64,000 nt of DNA from Yamagishiella unicocca (GCA_003116995.1 BDSL01000019.1:62001-126000), one strand, 5' to 3'; positions 32,838 to 46,200 are shown, numbered from the stretch's first letter. A program made the numbers and translations. Notes: a model not told the origin generated them from the letters alone.

Positions 32838-35088
32838 GTGAACTGAAGGGTGTACCCCTGTCCAACTTTCAGTACTTCAAGCAGAGGAATATAACATATC
32901 CGGTAGATGATCAGCCAAGCCATTCTGTCATGAAAAACAAACGAGTCTCTGACTCGACTGCAAATGACCAAGAAAAGAGGCAGAAGGGCTTTAGCACTAT
33001 CAAATCATTTGAGGACTTCCAGAAGCACTATCCCAACTTGGATGTTCGGCTTGGAACTTCGGAAAACTCCGGGACGGCAAAGCCTGGACTGGAATGCTTG
33101 TTACACTTAAGTGAAGTCCCTATCTACAAACCAGGTTGGCCGCGCATGCCGTCTGAGGCGTCGGCGAGGGCCTTCCTGAAGGCGGTGGGCCTTGACGTGG
33201 TCCTGAGCGAGGGCTGGGTCATCCAGCCAACGAGAGAGCGGTCAATGTACCGGTACATATTTGTGTACGACCTACTGAGGAGCCTTGGAAGGCTGCAAGT
33301 AAGAGGAAATTGCGTTTATACATGTATTTCACGCCTCCTGCTGCGGGAGCACCCTGATGCAACCTCCTGCCTATTTAATGAGCCTGACGGACACGGTACG
33401 TGGCCTACTGACAACCTTGCTATCCTGTTGAACACATGATTGTAGTTCTCCAACGCGCGGGAGCCCGCCGTGCTTTTTATGCAACCGGGCGACGAGGATG
33501 AAGAGGAAGAGGGAAGCGAGGAGGAGAGCGAGGAAAGCGAAGAGGAGGGCGAGGGAAGCGAGGAGGAGGGCGAGGGAAGCGAGGAGGAGGGCGAGGGAAG
33601 CGAGGAGGAGAGCAAATCCGCGAGTCATGGCGGTGGCTCCGCCCTCACCCGTAGCGCGCTGCTGCTCGGGCACGAAGAGGACATCCCTGGAAGGGACAGC
33701 AAGGGTACGTACACAGGGTTTTACGTTGGGGCAGCACACGGAAGGAGGAGGATGCTGTTGTGGGCTCCTGTCTGCGGTCCCGAAGATGCGAAGATGATGC
33801 GCGCGCGTCATCTTTTACCTTTCCTTGTTTGATGGTCTGCAATCTGTCGACCCCAGCGCGGCCGCTGCCCGTCGAAGCACTGCTGCTCCCACTGCCCCGA
33901 AGGGTGGGACGGCCTGAATTCATTGGCCCAACCGGTCCTATGACATTGAGGGCTCTAGAGCTCTTGCCACCAAAAACATGTTTGCAACTTGGCACATTAA
34001 CTGTGACCACGCAGAGCTCACAACTTAATACTGGTCAGCCGCACGTCTGTATCTCATTCTCATGGGTCGGCCTAAAACCTACAACAATAAGGTTTTGGGC
34101 AGTCGCTAAGCCCGGGGGCGATCGTGGGATTTGTCACTCGCCCTGCGTGGCCGGAGCCATGGCAGCCTCAACCTAAGTCCGGCAACAAGGGTCCCGCTCC
34201 AAAATTGATCGATCCCAATCCACCCTGCCTTACTTCGATCCGAAACATGGTCTTCCTACCACTTGTTAGTGAAAAGGCTTATCCGGGATGGCAGGACAAT
34301 TATTGTTCTCTTAAGATTGTGTGTCATTGCCGGTATCTGCAGGACCCGTCGAGTTTGTGGTTTTTCGAGGTGACAGCTCCCGTGCTGAGCTGGCGCTCGC
34401 TGCAAGCGGCTTGTAGTCCGTTTGCAGGAACGGCTTCAACGCGGTGCTCGTGGTGGAGGTGAAGCGACGAGTGGAGGAATGGATGTGGTACCAGCCGCTA
34501 GCTAGGGCAGTGGAGCTGGCTAGGCTCAATGCCGCCACCTCACCGGATGGGAGCCCGGCTGCTGTGTGGGCAATGCTTACCGACCTCAGCTGCTGGCGCT
34601 TGTTTCGGGTGGAGCTATCCGGTGGCGCGTTCTATGTGTCCAGGTTCGAGGCGATGACCGCGCCTCTGACATCCTACAGGAGACTTGAACCTGCTACGGG
34701 AGGTGGCCTCGTGCAGGTGAGAGTTACTGCATGTCGGGGGTTGGGTATCCGCGGTGTCCTTAATCTGTTACGTTTGATGCTGCCTTTTTGTCAACTTACA
34801 TGTCGCGAACGTACCTTTGTATACTGCCGTTAACTGCAGGTCCTTGCTGTTCTGCACGCCATTCTCTATCCCGATCGGGAGCCAGAGTCGATGCTCGTTC
34901 ACTTGAAGAGTGCTAACAAGGTGCTCCGGCAGAAGCGGAAGGCGTGGTTGGACCAAGTCATACAGCCACTGTTGAAACAGGCGGAAGTGCAGCGCCAGGC
35001 CGAGGAACTAGTGGAGCGCCAGGCCGAGGAACTGAAGCGCCTAAGAGCGGAGATTGCAACACTGCGATCAGAGCTAGGCCGGCAATAG
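32838..35088 (+). pseudogene. PD-(D/E)XK-nuclease-like gene with in-frame stop
   Basis: Four phase-compatible exons: 32838-33298, 33446-33704, 34343-34716 and 34840-35088, with the 5' end uncertain. Exon 1 encodes ELKGVPLSNFQYFKQRN and FSTIKSFEDFQKHYPN, which I do not recognise. Exon 2 holds a Glu/Gly/Ser acidic repeat (GSEEEGE units). Exon 3 reads GPVEFVVFRGDSSRAEL, then GFNAVLVVEVKRR, then a helix with WYQPLARAVELA. An acidic residue on one strand, E-x-K on the next and a following Gln-bearing helix is the core pattern of PD-(D/E)XK nuclease folds. Exon 4 ends in a Gln/Glu coiled coil (QRQAEELVERQAEELKRL) and a TAG. A TAG at 34414-34416 lies in frame between the two core strands. No intron removes it in phase, so this copy is probably a pseudogene or a null allele. 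The family assignment is an inference from pattern only. Confidence 0.5.
33951..34130 (+). repeat. dispersed repeat, copy 1 (intron of the nuclease-like gene)
   Basis: This stretch includes GTCGGCCTAAAACCTAC and matches 36043-36225 over most of its length with scattered differences. It lies in the intron between exons 2 and 3. Confidence 0.65.
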
Positions 35089-37177
35089 CCGCAAAAGACC
35101 CCCAAGCACATGGCAGGTCTGCATGATATTCCGCCGGAGCCCGCGGGTGGTGTTTGGGAGGAGAGGGTGCTGACAGAGATGGCTGCGTGTGCAGGTTGAG
35201 AGCGTACTAAAAGCGTGAATGGTTGCTGCTGCGTGCATCGGTCTGTGTTCCACAATGCCACATAGCAATCAGCAATCTCGCTTATAACAATTGTTCCTGT
35301 CTGTAGGAAGGCTTGGAGGACGGTTAGGCTGCAAAGGTGCTGAGGTTTCGACAAGTTTGAAATACGGCTCCATTTCGAGTTGATTACTCATGTTTACAGA
35401 AAGTCGATTGGTTATCTGATTTTGGCCAATCGTTAGGTTCGCGGCGTCTGTCCATGTCTGTGTGGGAGCGTCGTTCTGTTGGCAAACAGCCGCGTAGTAT
35501 AAGCATTGGATGAGTCTGGGGCGGCTTCCCGAGCTAGGAAGGCACGCAGAGCGTCCTGCTAACGGCCAACGGCTGACTGACAGGAGGGGGTCACGCCACA
35601 CCGGATGTTGCTCGTGTGTTATTTTTACTGCTAAGCTGTGCTCGTGTGTGCGCTTAAATTACCATGAGTGTGGTATGTGCGTGGCCAATGCGTGAAGCAC
35701 CTCTTACTCATTTGCTGCAGCAGTCGGTTGCCTAGACATGCCTAGCCTAGCATAGGAAGTGTTCCTGTCTGTGCAGGAAGGCTGTAAGGGTAGGTAGTCT
35801 GAGGCGTGTGGAGGTGCCAACGGAGATGCAGGATTGCTACATGTTGCTGTATGTGCCATTTATAGCGGTTCAGGTACTGCCATGGATGCCCGCGTCTTCC
35901 TAGGATTTTGTTATTCCCCCCAGAGAATGCCATGCTTGTCTGCTATGCCCTCGAACGGTCCTGCAGTCAGCAACTGCGGCTATCTAAGCCGCACGCACGG
36001 TTCAAAGCACGGGGCGGACATGCACATGCCAACAAGTTCATAGGGAGTATAGCTCTTGCAACCAAGGATTGCACTGCGAACTTGGCATATTATTAGAGCT
36101 CCACTAGTCAGCCGCAAGTCTCTATCTCGTCCTCGTGTGTCGGCCTAAAACCTACGACAATGATGTTTTGGACACTAGACAAGTTTGGGGGCGGTCATGC
36201 AACCTCTCCGTTGGACCATCTGGACTAGACGCTGTACACCCTGACTTGTGACCAGATTTCCCGTCAAATCCCGCCGACCTCAACGCCGTCCAGGGCGCTT
36301 AATACTCGTAAGGCCCAAACGAGCAAGAGGCTGGGAGACGACCGCAAACCTGGACGGAGGGGTTTCCTCCCAAGGGCTGCTGTGGACTGCAAACCTAAGC
36401 CTTATGAAAGCGAATACAAAGGTTTGCCGTCCTAAGCCAAATCAGGTTAGGCCCCCGCGCCATACAATCCATAAAAATGGCATTAGGGACCCGTTGGGAG
36501 TGGCGGTGTGCTCATTTGTGCTTCACCGGCCAAGTACTGGTGTACACCGGCATATTCCCGCTCCCCATCGCGGCGTGTCTACGGGGTACCGTAAGCTGCA
36601 TTAGAAGAGAAAGCGTAAGCCGTATGCAGCATTACAAGGCACGCTCAACAACCGTTTCCGCAACCGTTTCCGCAACCGTGATACGTCGATACGTCCCACC
36701 AGACTGGTCCGGTCGAGGTGCCGTTTTATCCTTCGTTCGCGGGCCGATGACGGATTTAGGCAATTCAATAGAACGTCTGCCCGTGGACACGGAAGGAAAA
36801 ACACCACCACAAGGTTTCCAACCAACTTGCACTTTGGTGCAACAACGAAGGCCACTCGGTCTGGCGGTCTGTCAACAACATTCAACGATTGCTAGCTAAA
36901 GCTTATCAACACAAAACGCCATTATCGCAAAATTCCCACAAATCCCCAGCTATCTACATCTACCCCTTAAGCCGTGTCGTCGGTCTGACCCTGTCTGACC
37001 CAAGAAGCTGCTGTTCCCAAATAATTCCAGAACTGAAGAGATCTCCACCTAGCTAGTTGCATTTTTGCTTTTAATATACGCCTGCGTAATTCAAGCGATC
37101 GAGCATGTCACCGTCCGTACCGACAAGCGGCGTTCAAGTAAGCCGTTGCAGAAGGATTGGCATGCATCATGTGGTCG
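35089..37177. other. intergenic region with duplicated noncoding segments
   Basis: No gene supported. Two segments starting GTTCCTGTCTGT and continuing AGGAAGGCT occur at about 35290 and 35760, suggesting a local duplication of the 3' flank of the nuclease-like gene. The rest has only short unsupported ORFs. Confidence 0.5.
36043..36225 (+). repeat. dispersed repeat, copy 2
   Basis: Homologous to 33951-34130, sharing GTCGGCCTAAAACCTAC and the surrounding order of words. It lies outside any gene. Confidence 0.65.
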
Positions 37178-40100
37178 TTACGGGATGTACCGATCGGGAA
37201 CCAACTCCGCGGCGTAGGTAGGGCAGCAACTCCTGTCGTCGTTGAAGAGGCTGATGAAGCTGCACGCAGTAGACGGGTAGGATCAAGTCAACGTCGGTAG
37301 CCGTAGCCCCGCAGCAAGGAACAAAGCGATTGAGGTTAGTGCGAACACGACAGTTAGGTCTCAAGCCATATTCATGCCGAGGTAGGTAGCCACAAATTGC
37401 ACTGCATGGCTACAACGTATAGTCGGTAAATGGGCCACTGCAACGCGTATTCGGTACAACAGGTGTAAATGGCTCGTTCAGAAAGGATTAGCAATCGCTG
37501 CCGATGCGTACTGTCCTTGCGGCCTAGTATTTCCCTAAGTAGTCTTCATGCCCCATCCATCCAGCACCGACCCATTTGTAGGCGACCGTCCTACCATGTG
37601 TTCGACGCATCGCCCAAACACAACTGATCCAGCGTGACGGCGTTGCGCATCTCAAAGCAGATCTGGCCGCCATCAGCTTGTGCCATGCTCCAGCTGATTG
37701 GAGTGGCTGCGCGAGAGGGTAGGTGGGGCCCGGATGGCAGACGACGGCGCAGGAAGGGGTTAGCGAAGGGAGAAAATAGTGTCGGGTCAACAGGACGCAT
37801 CCCTACATGCTCGTTTAGTCATGCGGGTCCAGCAATAGGTTTCAGTCGGTAGACAGCACGATGCTTATATGACCAAAGCAAGCACCCATGCTGGCGGCCC
37901 CAGCCAACTCACCCTTCAGCGTGTTCTCGCCCGTGGCTGCCCACGATGGATACAACCAGGACGACGCGCCATTGTACGGCGTCAGGCGGATGCCCTTGAC
38001 CTGGCGCCGAAATTCCTCGTCTGTGAAATGCAGTCAATCCACGAGCGAGGAGCGATCGAGGGCTTGTAGAATATATTAACGTATTTGACCAATCAACCGC
38101 CGGCAACGGACGGCCGTCAGTTAGGGTTGGGAACGGAGCAGCAGCTACGCATTTAACGGGATGCGGATCGCAAGCAGCACGCACTTGCTCACCGGCGAAC
38201 ACCTCAGCCTTCCGTAGGCTGGTGACCAAGCTGCAGGGGCCCTGCAGGGCAATGGATGGTGTAACAAGCGGCGCCAAGAGGTCAATTCGGTTCCACAGAG
38301 TACCTCACCCTTAGGTTATGACAATGGGACCCCGCTTTGTGTAAGGAAAGTCGTACAGGCGACAGCAATCGCAGCCAATATTGAGGCCGATAGCTAGTGA
38401 AAACTACGGTACCATAGGCTTCGAAGCAGTGCGAGTAGGTGATGATCGCTCGGACGGAACTGCCAGCATTAACCAAAGCGCACCCAAGGCCCCAACCGCC
38501 CCAACTGCCTACCTCCTTGATATATTCCGAAGGCAGGACTCCGGTATAAAAGCAGTGGAGGGTCGTCTGGTTGGTGCGGCCCGGCTCCTCAGATGTAGTC
38601 GGGTATACGAAGAACGGTGTGGTAAACTTGCCGTGCTCACACCTGCAGGACAAACACGGATCACGTGCAGCAGCAAGTTCTTGGGCAACTAAGAACCAAT
38701 GAATAAGATCGATTCCTATTCCCGACGACTTACTTCAACTATTCGTTTGCCATCACAACTACAGCATAACAGCATCGCCTCAGAAGCTCTACAAAGCAGA
38801 GGAAGTATGGCATTTGTGATTCGCGAAGGATGCCCAAGATGGATCTTGATATATCTTGATGGATCCATGACCCAAGCAACCCCACTCACTTGCAGTTCGG
38901 GAAGGTCGTGTTCTGTATCTCGCAGCTGAGGCCCTCCGAGATATCTAGACAGTCCACAGTGTCGGTTGCGATCCTGAAGCTATAGCCGGCCGTCCTCGGG
39001 CCACAGTCGCCAACTAAGGTACGCAACCAGAAGCTCGCCTGCAGCTTCATCCAAGGTTCGATAGCCGCTGCGTCTTCCTGAGAAAAGAAGGTTCCACACA
39101 CGCTGATCTTCTTCGCATAGCAAAGACTGGTGTCGACGGAGAAGTTTTGGTACATGGGCATGAGCCCCTGCGCCGCCATCTGGGCAGCAACATCATCAGA
39201 AATTAGATGCTGAATGGTTAGGCAGTCCGCCATGTCAAACTCGTACTGCGGAAAGATCATGGACGGGTCGATCGTCATTTCGAGGCACGTAGCGCAAGGG
39301 GGAGGGGGCGACGGAGGAGATGGCGAGGGCGGAAGTGGGGAAGGCGGGGAAGGCGGAAAGGGAGAAGGGGGAGAGGGAGGCTTGGGTGACGGTGGCGAAG
39401 GAGGGGAGGGCGAAGGAGGAGGACGCGGGTTGCTGGGCGTGGACGGACGGGGCGACGGCGGCGGGTTGGTTGCGCCGACCCTCGATATGGGGCAGCAATC
39501 CAGAGAGGTGTCAAACAAAGCAGCCGTGCAAACGCCAGCGGGCATCCCAGCAGGAGGTACGCACAGCTGCTCCAGGGTGGAACAGCCCAGGCCGGCGTTG
39601 TTGGCCTTGAGGGTGATACAGATCTCGGCACCATTGTCCGACAACCCCAGTCCCAACTGGGTCAAGCGCAGTAAAGCGCTCCCGGCGGGGCCGTCATGGG
39701 GCTTATCGAAGGACGGGCCAATCTTAGTAGGGATGCCATTGATGCTGGCCTTGATCACAGCACCGGGAACCAAGCAGTTGAGCCGCACGTTGAACTGCGC
39801 GGAAAGTTCAATTGAAAAGGAGGAAAATCGTTACTTGCTGTTCGAGGGCAGAAGTGAATATGTAGGAAGGCTACGGTAAGATCGGCGTTTGCAACTACGA
39901 AAAGATCACTGTTAGTTGTGCCCGATGGTTCTGCCTTTTGGTCTGGAACCCAATGTAGCAGTTACTACTACATCATATAATTGGCGCGTAATTGTCGAAG
40001 GACACCGATGAAAACCAACGTCCAAATTAAGTTGGAAGCTTAAACCCAAGCCGCGCTGCCTAAACCTGCCACCCTCGGTCCTACACCTCGTTGCCTACAC

Positions 40101-40766
40101 CTCCCTGCCTGCCCACCAGTTCACACCTCCCAAACCGATGCTTTGTGCACAGGCGTCATTCTATCGATTCGGCTTTCATCAGCTGCGAAGTCGGCTGAAA
40201 GGCGATGACAAGCGGATGATCCGCTCATCTAGCAAAACCAGGCGAAACCCCAGCAGCTCCTGTCACGCACCTCAATCTTCTTCAGGTCGACCTTACAGCA
40301 ACGATTGCTGCAGTTGTTGACAACCAGCGTGAAGCAGTACTGACCGCCGCCCATCGACTTGACGGTCGGTGCCAAGCTGTGCGCCGCCGGTGCGCGGGCG
40401 CACTGAAAGAAGGGGAAGTAGGGGACCATACCGGTCTGGATTGATGAAGCCTCCTCGACCGCATTTACCCCGGACACCCTGCATGCCGTAAAGAGGTGAT
40501 TGAGCGGGAGTTTAAGGTTTCAGGATATGAACGATTGCAAGACCGTCACAGCTGAAAATCTATTGTATGCCAGGACGGAGCCAGCAGCCAATGAAGCACG
40601 AGGGTTCCAGGCCAATTCAGCCAAGGCCAACATTTTGATTGGAGCATAAGAGATGTTTATCCGTATGTCGCAGCTTGCAAGTAAATTGCTGCAATTCTTG
40701 CGATCCCCGAACTCACGAAGCCACAGCCAGCGCACACACCATCCAGAGCGCTGCTGACGCCGCCAT
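37178..40766 (-). CDS. pherophorin-like extracellular matrix glycoprotein, copy A
   Basis: Eight exons on the minus strand: 40717-40766, 40271-40478, 38890-39794, 38513-38642, 38193-38241, 37913-38020, 37595-37706 and 37178-37259; 547 aa. Exon 1 encodes a hydrophobic signal peptide (MAASAALWMVCALAVA). An N-terminal pherophorin domain follows ([41 protein letters not shown]), then a Pro/Ser linker of about 60 residues with SPPSP motifs, expected to be hydroxylated and glycosylated. The second pherophorin domain starts at CATCLEM and ends [17 protein letters not shown]. Paired cysteines (NCSNRCC, SCCP) are typical of the family. Such proteins are secreted and build the volvocine extracellular matrix. 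Exon 7 would read to a TAG at once, but its ATG|GTAGGA donor joins in phase to a last exon conserved in all three copies. A TATA box lies 48 bp upstream of the ATG. Confidence 0.93.
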
Positions 40767-40813
40767 GGTTGTCAAGACACGTTGAGTGTGAGGATTAATG
40801 GCCATCCCACCGG

Positions 40814-40821
40814 TTTATATA
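40814..40821 (-). promoter_or_regulatory. TATA box of pherophorin copy A
   Basis: TATATAAA on the minus strand about 50 bases before the ATG, at the same spacing as in the other two copies. Confidence 0.75.
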
Positions 40822-43298
40822 CCTCAGGGCTTGCTGCCAACGACTGGGGCCTTACGCAAGCTGCGGCCTTCGCCGCAATGGCGGGCAGGGGCGGGTGAAA
40901 GTCGACCTGCACGACTCCTGCCATGGCGTTCACTACACGAAGAAAATGAGTTGGCAGCATCTGCGGATCTGGGGCAGCTTGCTAACGAGCTGCAGGGACT
41001 TGGGGTCTTCAAACAGTTCATACGTCGCAACAAGTTGCGGCTAAAACCTGGAGCTCTGCGGCCACCTTGGACACTCTGTTATTCGCCGCAGTATTCGGGC
41101 ACCTTTGTCTGCATGTATGGCACGGTCTGCATGGACGGCTTTGGTCAGCTTTGGTTTTGTCGACCGGCTACAACCCACTCGTGCTTGCACTGCCTCTAGT
41201 CGACCGGCAACGCAAAAACAGTGCAGACGACACGCTGTCGCGCCCTAAACTACGTTTTGGAAGCAGCACTCCTTTGTCCGGCGCATGCCGCGTGCTTTCG
41301 TCCAGGCCGACAGCAAGACCCTTAGCAAACTGGTCGAACTGATAGCGCGTGAAATATGGTGACGAGAAAGTAGCTTGTAGCCCCATGGGCCCATGGGTCC
41401 GTGCGTTGTGCGTGCCATACCCGTTCGGCTTTTGTAATAAGATTTTGCACTATCCGCAAGACCGGACAAGACTAGGATAAGAGGTGTTTTTACCTAGACT
41501 TCGCCGCCGTACAACAAGCCAGCGCTAGTAGCCAACAGACAGCTGCTACGACTCTTTGGCCATTCCCTGCCATCGCGCATGCAGTCAACCTTGTCAAACA
41601 GGAGATTGCCTTGATGGCAACGGCTCTGTAAAACCGCAAGCTCGCTCGTTAGGCCGCGTTTGATACAGCTGAAGGGGCGATCAGTGAACACGTGCCATTG
41701 CCATGCCCTTTGCCAACCGCTGTACCTAACGGCGGCTAACGACTTTCCTAAACTTGTCTATTATGCGCGTCAAACATTATCATCACCTATAACATGCGTT
41801 CTGTATATCATTTGTTACGATGGAATGCTATCTTGCCAGGTAGCGGCAACTGCTGTGGACTGGCCGCGCCTCAGGCCGCAGCAGAGGCGCAGCAGAGGCG
41901 CTGATAGCCTTCGGAGGGCCTGTGCGCGCTCTACCGTGTTAAGTAGAAATTTTTTGTTCCGCACGCTTGGTTGCTCTTGGTCTCCTCAGCCTGGTTTCAT
42001 CGGCTGCCGGAACCCCAAACCCAAACAGACCCAAGCACCGCATTACGATGCCTGCATGGCCGAAACATCTTTCAAAGTAGAACTAGCACAATTGCAAGGT
42101 CGAAGCCTGTGTCAGCATCATAGGTTCAGCAGGGTTCGGCGGGCGGGCGCCATTAATGCGCAGCAGCGGTGCGCGAATTCATCAAAGCGCTGGATACGCA
42201 GCAAGTGCTGCAGGTGCGTTTGGGACGTGAGCCCCCAGGCAACTAGCTGGCCCTCGCCGGCCGCAAGTCCTTCTCGTCAAGGTTCAGTGGGCGCATCGCG
42301 ACGCGCAATGCGATGTAGGCGACCGCAATGCAATGTAGGCATCATGATGTTGCTGACCGCTGGCCTGGAACTCTGGAAACCACGGAGTCAGTTCCACACG
42401 TTGACTTTAACGCGTTGAATATCTGACGAGCGAGTAATGTCATGTTACAGGTGCAGCGAAAACAACTGTTTGGGAGGCTGCAACGGTTCGAAAGACCGAT
42501 AGCTGTCGCCCAATGTCGTGCAAATGCAGCAATCTGTTTAATGACCCCTTCGAAAGGCTTAAACGCACAAGTACGCAATTCGACAAGCCGAGACAGCAGG
42601 GGGGATTCCAACAACAAGAAGCTGCCCAATTCCAAGAGGCGTGTATCCAACCTTCCCGCCGGAAAATCCAATAAATCCGCTCCAACTGAAAAACGAACCA
42701 AAACGTTACAGTTCATTCAACCGTTATCTTTCAAATGTTGACGGCCTGCCTCATCGCGGCTGGATGCAATAGGCAACGTGCGCGGCTATGAACAATGTTA
42801 TTCAACAATCCGAACTGTGCGCAAACGGTAACTGTGCAGTCGCACGCGACACAGAGATAACGACAATCCCATCGATCCATGACATACAGGAAACGCGAAT
42901 CCTGCCAAGCTCTTTGCAATGTGGAGTACGAGGAGAGATCACTATAGATCGCGCACAATTACGCAGTCTCGCTGCCAAGAGTCCCAGAGCGAGCACCTAA
43001 CGTGCCCCGCTACGCTGTTTAATCAATGGGCACAGGCACGCGCCAGACCTCTGTGGACATCCCATCTTATGACGGGTCCGGGTCACCTTCCAGAATGCAA
43101 GGTTCGCCAAGAGGCTATTATCCTTTATACAAACCAATTAACTGAAGAGGTTATTGCTGTCTAGTCGCAATTTCGTAACGGGCTAACGAAGTGATCAAAG
43201 GCATAGGGCAAGTCGCCGCCTGTTACCGTCCGCATTGTCAAGCCAGCGGCGACCACAGATGGCGATGCAGAAGAATCGGCAGCTGCAAGCGGCGACCG
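40822..43298. other. intergenic region between pherophorin copies A and B
   Basis: Mostly unique sequence up to about 41900. From about 41900 to 43290 it is closely similar to 49745-51100, so it belongs to the tandem duplication. Open stretches here (for example 41660-42418) do not keep their frame in the other copy and are rejected as genes. Confidence 0.6.
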
Positions 43299-46200
43299 TT
43301 AAGGGATGTACCGCTCCGGAACCAACTCCGCAGCATAGGTGGGGCAGCAGCTCCTCTCGTCATTGTACAGGCTGATGAAGCTGCAGGCATCAGGCAGGCA
43401 AGATCCAGTCAGTGCTTGCAGGTTTCGCGACTCGCACTATCCTCTTTACTTCCATCATCAGCATCGAAGGGACACCGCTTAGGGATGCGTACGCTATGAC
43501 ATGAAAAGGCACTGCTGCCGAATTGGACGAGAATTCCACGCTTCGTTACCGCCCCAGCACCGACCCATAGCTATTTAGGTGCCCTTCCTACCATGTGTTT
43601 GGCGCGTCGCTCAAGCACAAGTCATCGAGCGTGATGGTGTTGCGCAGCTCGAAGCAGATCTGACCGCCATCAGCCTGCTCCAGACTCCAGTTCATTGGAG
43701 TGGCTGGATGGTAGGGGAGGTGAGGGCCGGGTGGCGGGCGACGGGGCGGTGAAGGTTCAGCCAAAGGAGCGTGAAAGGGACGGTAAGAACCTGGCGGCAG
43801 AGCACTTTGGCGATCCGCGAACTGGCTACAAGTCGCTAGAAAGAAATTCAAAGGTGTTGGAGACAGATAGCTCCCAGCAGGCAGACTGCCCCAGCCAACT
43901 CACCCCTCAATGTGTTCTCGCCCGTGGCTGCCCATACGGGGTACATCCAGGAGGATTCGCCATTGTACGGCGTCAGGCGTACGCCCTTCACTTGGCGCCG
44001 AGCCGCCTCATCTGCGAAATGCAACCCGTCCGCAAGTTAGGCGAGGCTGTGTAGACCTAATGAGAAAGTGCACTTAACGACAGAAGCAACAGACGGCAGT
44101 TAGGTCCGGAATGGCATAGCACAGCGACAAGCATGGATAAGCCCCTAGGGAACAACACATAGCTAGCTCGCTCACCGGCGAACATCTCGGCCTTCCGTAG
44201 GCTGGTGACTAAGCTGCAGGGGCCCTGCAGGGCAATGGATGGTGTAACAAGCGGCGCCAAGAGGTCAATTCGGTTCCACAGAGTACCGCACCCGTAGGTT
44301 ATGACAATGGGACCCCGCTTTGTGTAAAGAAAGTCGTACTTGCAACCGCAATCGCAGCAAAGGTTAAGTCGGATGATCCATCCTGCCGGCTAGTGACAAT
44401 ATCCGTGCCTCAGGCCTCAACGCGGTGCGATTAGGTGATGATCAGACGGAAACGTCCACATCCCAAGTCCCCAACCGCCCTAACTGGGCCAACTGCCTAC
44501 CTCCTTGATGAATTCCGAAGGCAGGACTCCGGTATAAAAGCAGTGGAGAGTGGTCTGGTTGGTGCGGCCTGGCTCCTCAGACGTAGTCGGGTACACGAAG
44601 AACGGCGTCGTAAACCTGCCATGCTCACACCTGCAGGAAATACACGGATCGCGTGAAACAGGGATAAGGCCAGCGGCGATTCGGCGGAACGATGAAGATA
44701 GACTCGGCAACTAAGGTTTAATGAGTGCGATTAGTTTTTTCCTATACATTGCTGCCGCCGATTTCTATCATCGAAATTAAAACGCATCAGGATCGCGCCG
44801 GAAGCACTATCGAGCACAGACGAAATACCGGCACGCGTGATTCACGGAGAATGCCCAGGATGGATCGTGATATATCCATGACTCAACCCCACTTACTCGC
44901 AGTTCGGGAAGGTCGTGTTCTGCACCTCGCAGCTGAGGCCCTCCGAGATATCCAGGCAGTCCACAGTGTCGGTTGCGATCCTGAAGCTATAGCCGGCCGT
45001 CCTCGGGCCACAGTCGCCAACCAAGGTACGCAACCAGAAGCTCGCCTGCAGCTTCATCCAAGGTTCGATAGCCGCTGCGTCTTCCTGAGAAAAGAAGGTT
45101 CCACACACGCTGATCTTCTTCGCATAGCAAAGACTGGTGTCGACGGAGAAGTTTTGGTACATGGGCATGAGGCCCTGCGCCGCCATCTGGGCAGCAACGT
45201 CATCAGAGATCAGATGCTGGATGGTTAGGCAGTCCGCCATGTCAAATTCGTACTGCGGAAATATCATGGATGGGTCGATCGTCATTTCGAGGCACGTAGC
45301 GCAAGGGGGAGGGGGCGACGGAGGAGATGGCGAGGGGGGAAGTGGGGAAGGAGGGGAAGGAGGGGAGGGAGAAGGAGGGGAAGGAGGCTTGGGCGACGGT
45401 GGCGAAGGAGGGGCGGGGGAGGGAGGAGAGGGAGGCTTGGGTGACGGTGGCGAAGGAGGAGCGGGGGAGGGAGGAGGAGGCGCGGGCGACGGTGGCGAAG
45501 GAGGGGCGGGGGAGGGAGGAGAGGGAGGCTTGGGCGACGGTGGCGAAGGAGGGGCGGGGGACGGAGGAGAAGGAGGCTTGGGCGTCGGTGGCGAAGGAGG
45601 GGCGGGGGAGGGAGGAGGAGGCGCGGGCGACGGTGGCGAGGGAGGGGCGGGGGATGGAGGAGAAGGAGGCTTGGGCGAAGGTGGCGAAGGAGGGGCGGGG
45701 GAGGGAGGAGAGGGAGGCTTGGGCGTCGGTGGCGAAGGAGGGGCGGGGGAGGGAGGAGAAGGAGGCGCGGGCGACGGTGGCGAAGGAGGGGCGGGGGAGG
45801 GAGGAGAGGGAGGCTTGGGCGACGGTGGCGAAGGAGGGGCGGGGGAAGGAGGAGAAGGAGGCTTAGGCGACGGCGGCGAAGGAGGAGAAGGTGAAGGGGG
45901 CGACGGCGGCGTTGGTGACGGCGGGTTGCTGGGCGTGGACGGACGGGGCGACGGCGGCGGGTTGGTTGCGCCGACCCTCGATATGGGGCAGCAATCCAGA
46001 GAGGTGTCAAACAAAGCAGCCGTGCAAACGCCAGCGGGCATCCCAGCAGGAGGTACGCACAGCTGCTCCAGGGTGGAACAGCCCAGGCCGGCGTTGTTGG
46101 CCTTGAGGGTGATACAGATCTCGGCACCATTGTCCGACATCCCCAGTCCCAACTGGGTCACGCGTAGCAACGCGCTCCCGGCGGGGCCGTCATGGGGCTT

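Noticed and set aside
34414..34416. TAG as a recoded or selenocysteine codon
   Set aside because: Selenocysteine uses TGA, and I see no reason to assume nuclear TAG recoding when normal genes in the window end with TAG.
41660..42418. 252-codon open frame between pherophorin copies A and B
   Set aside because: The homologous segment near 49745-50160 has frame-breaking differences, so the frame is not maintained.
42442..42741. 99-codon open frame with a counterpart at 50276-50581
   Set aside because: Indels between the two copies change the frame repeatedly, the pattern of duplicated noncoding DNA.
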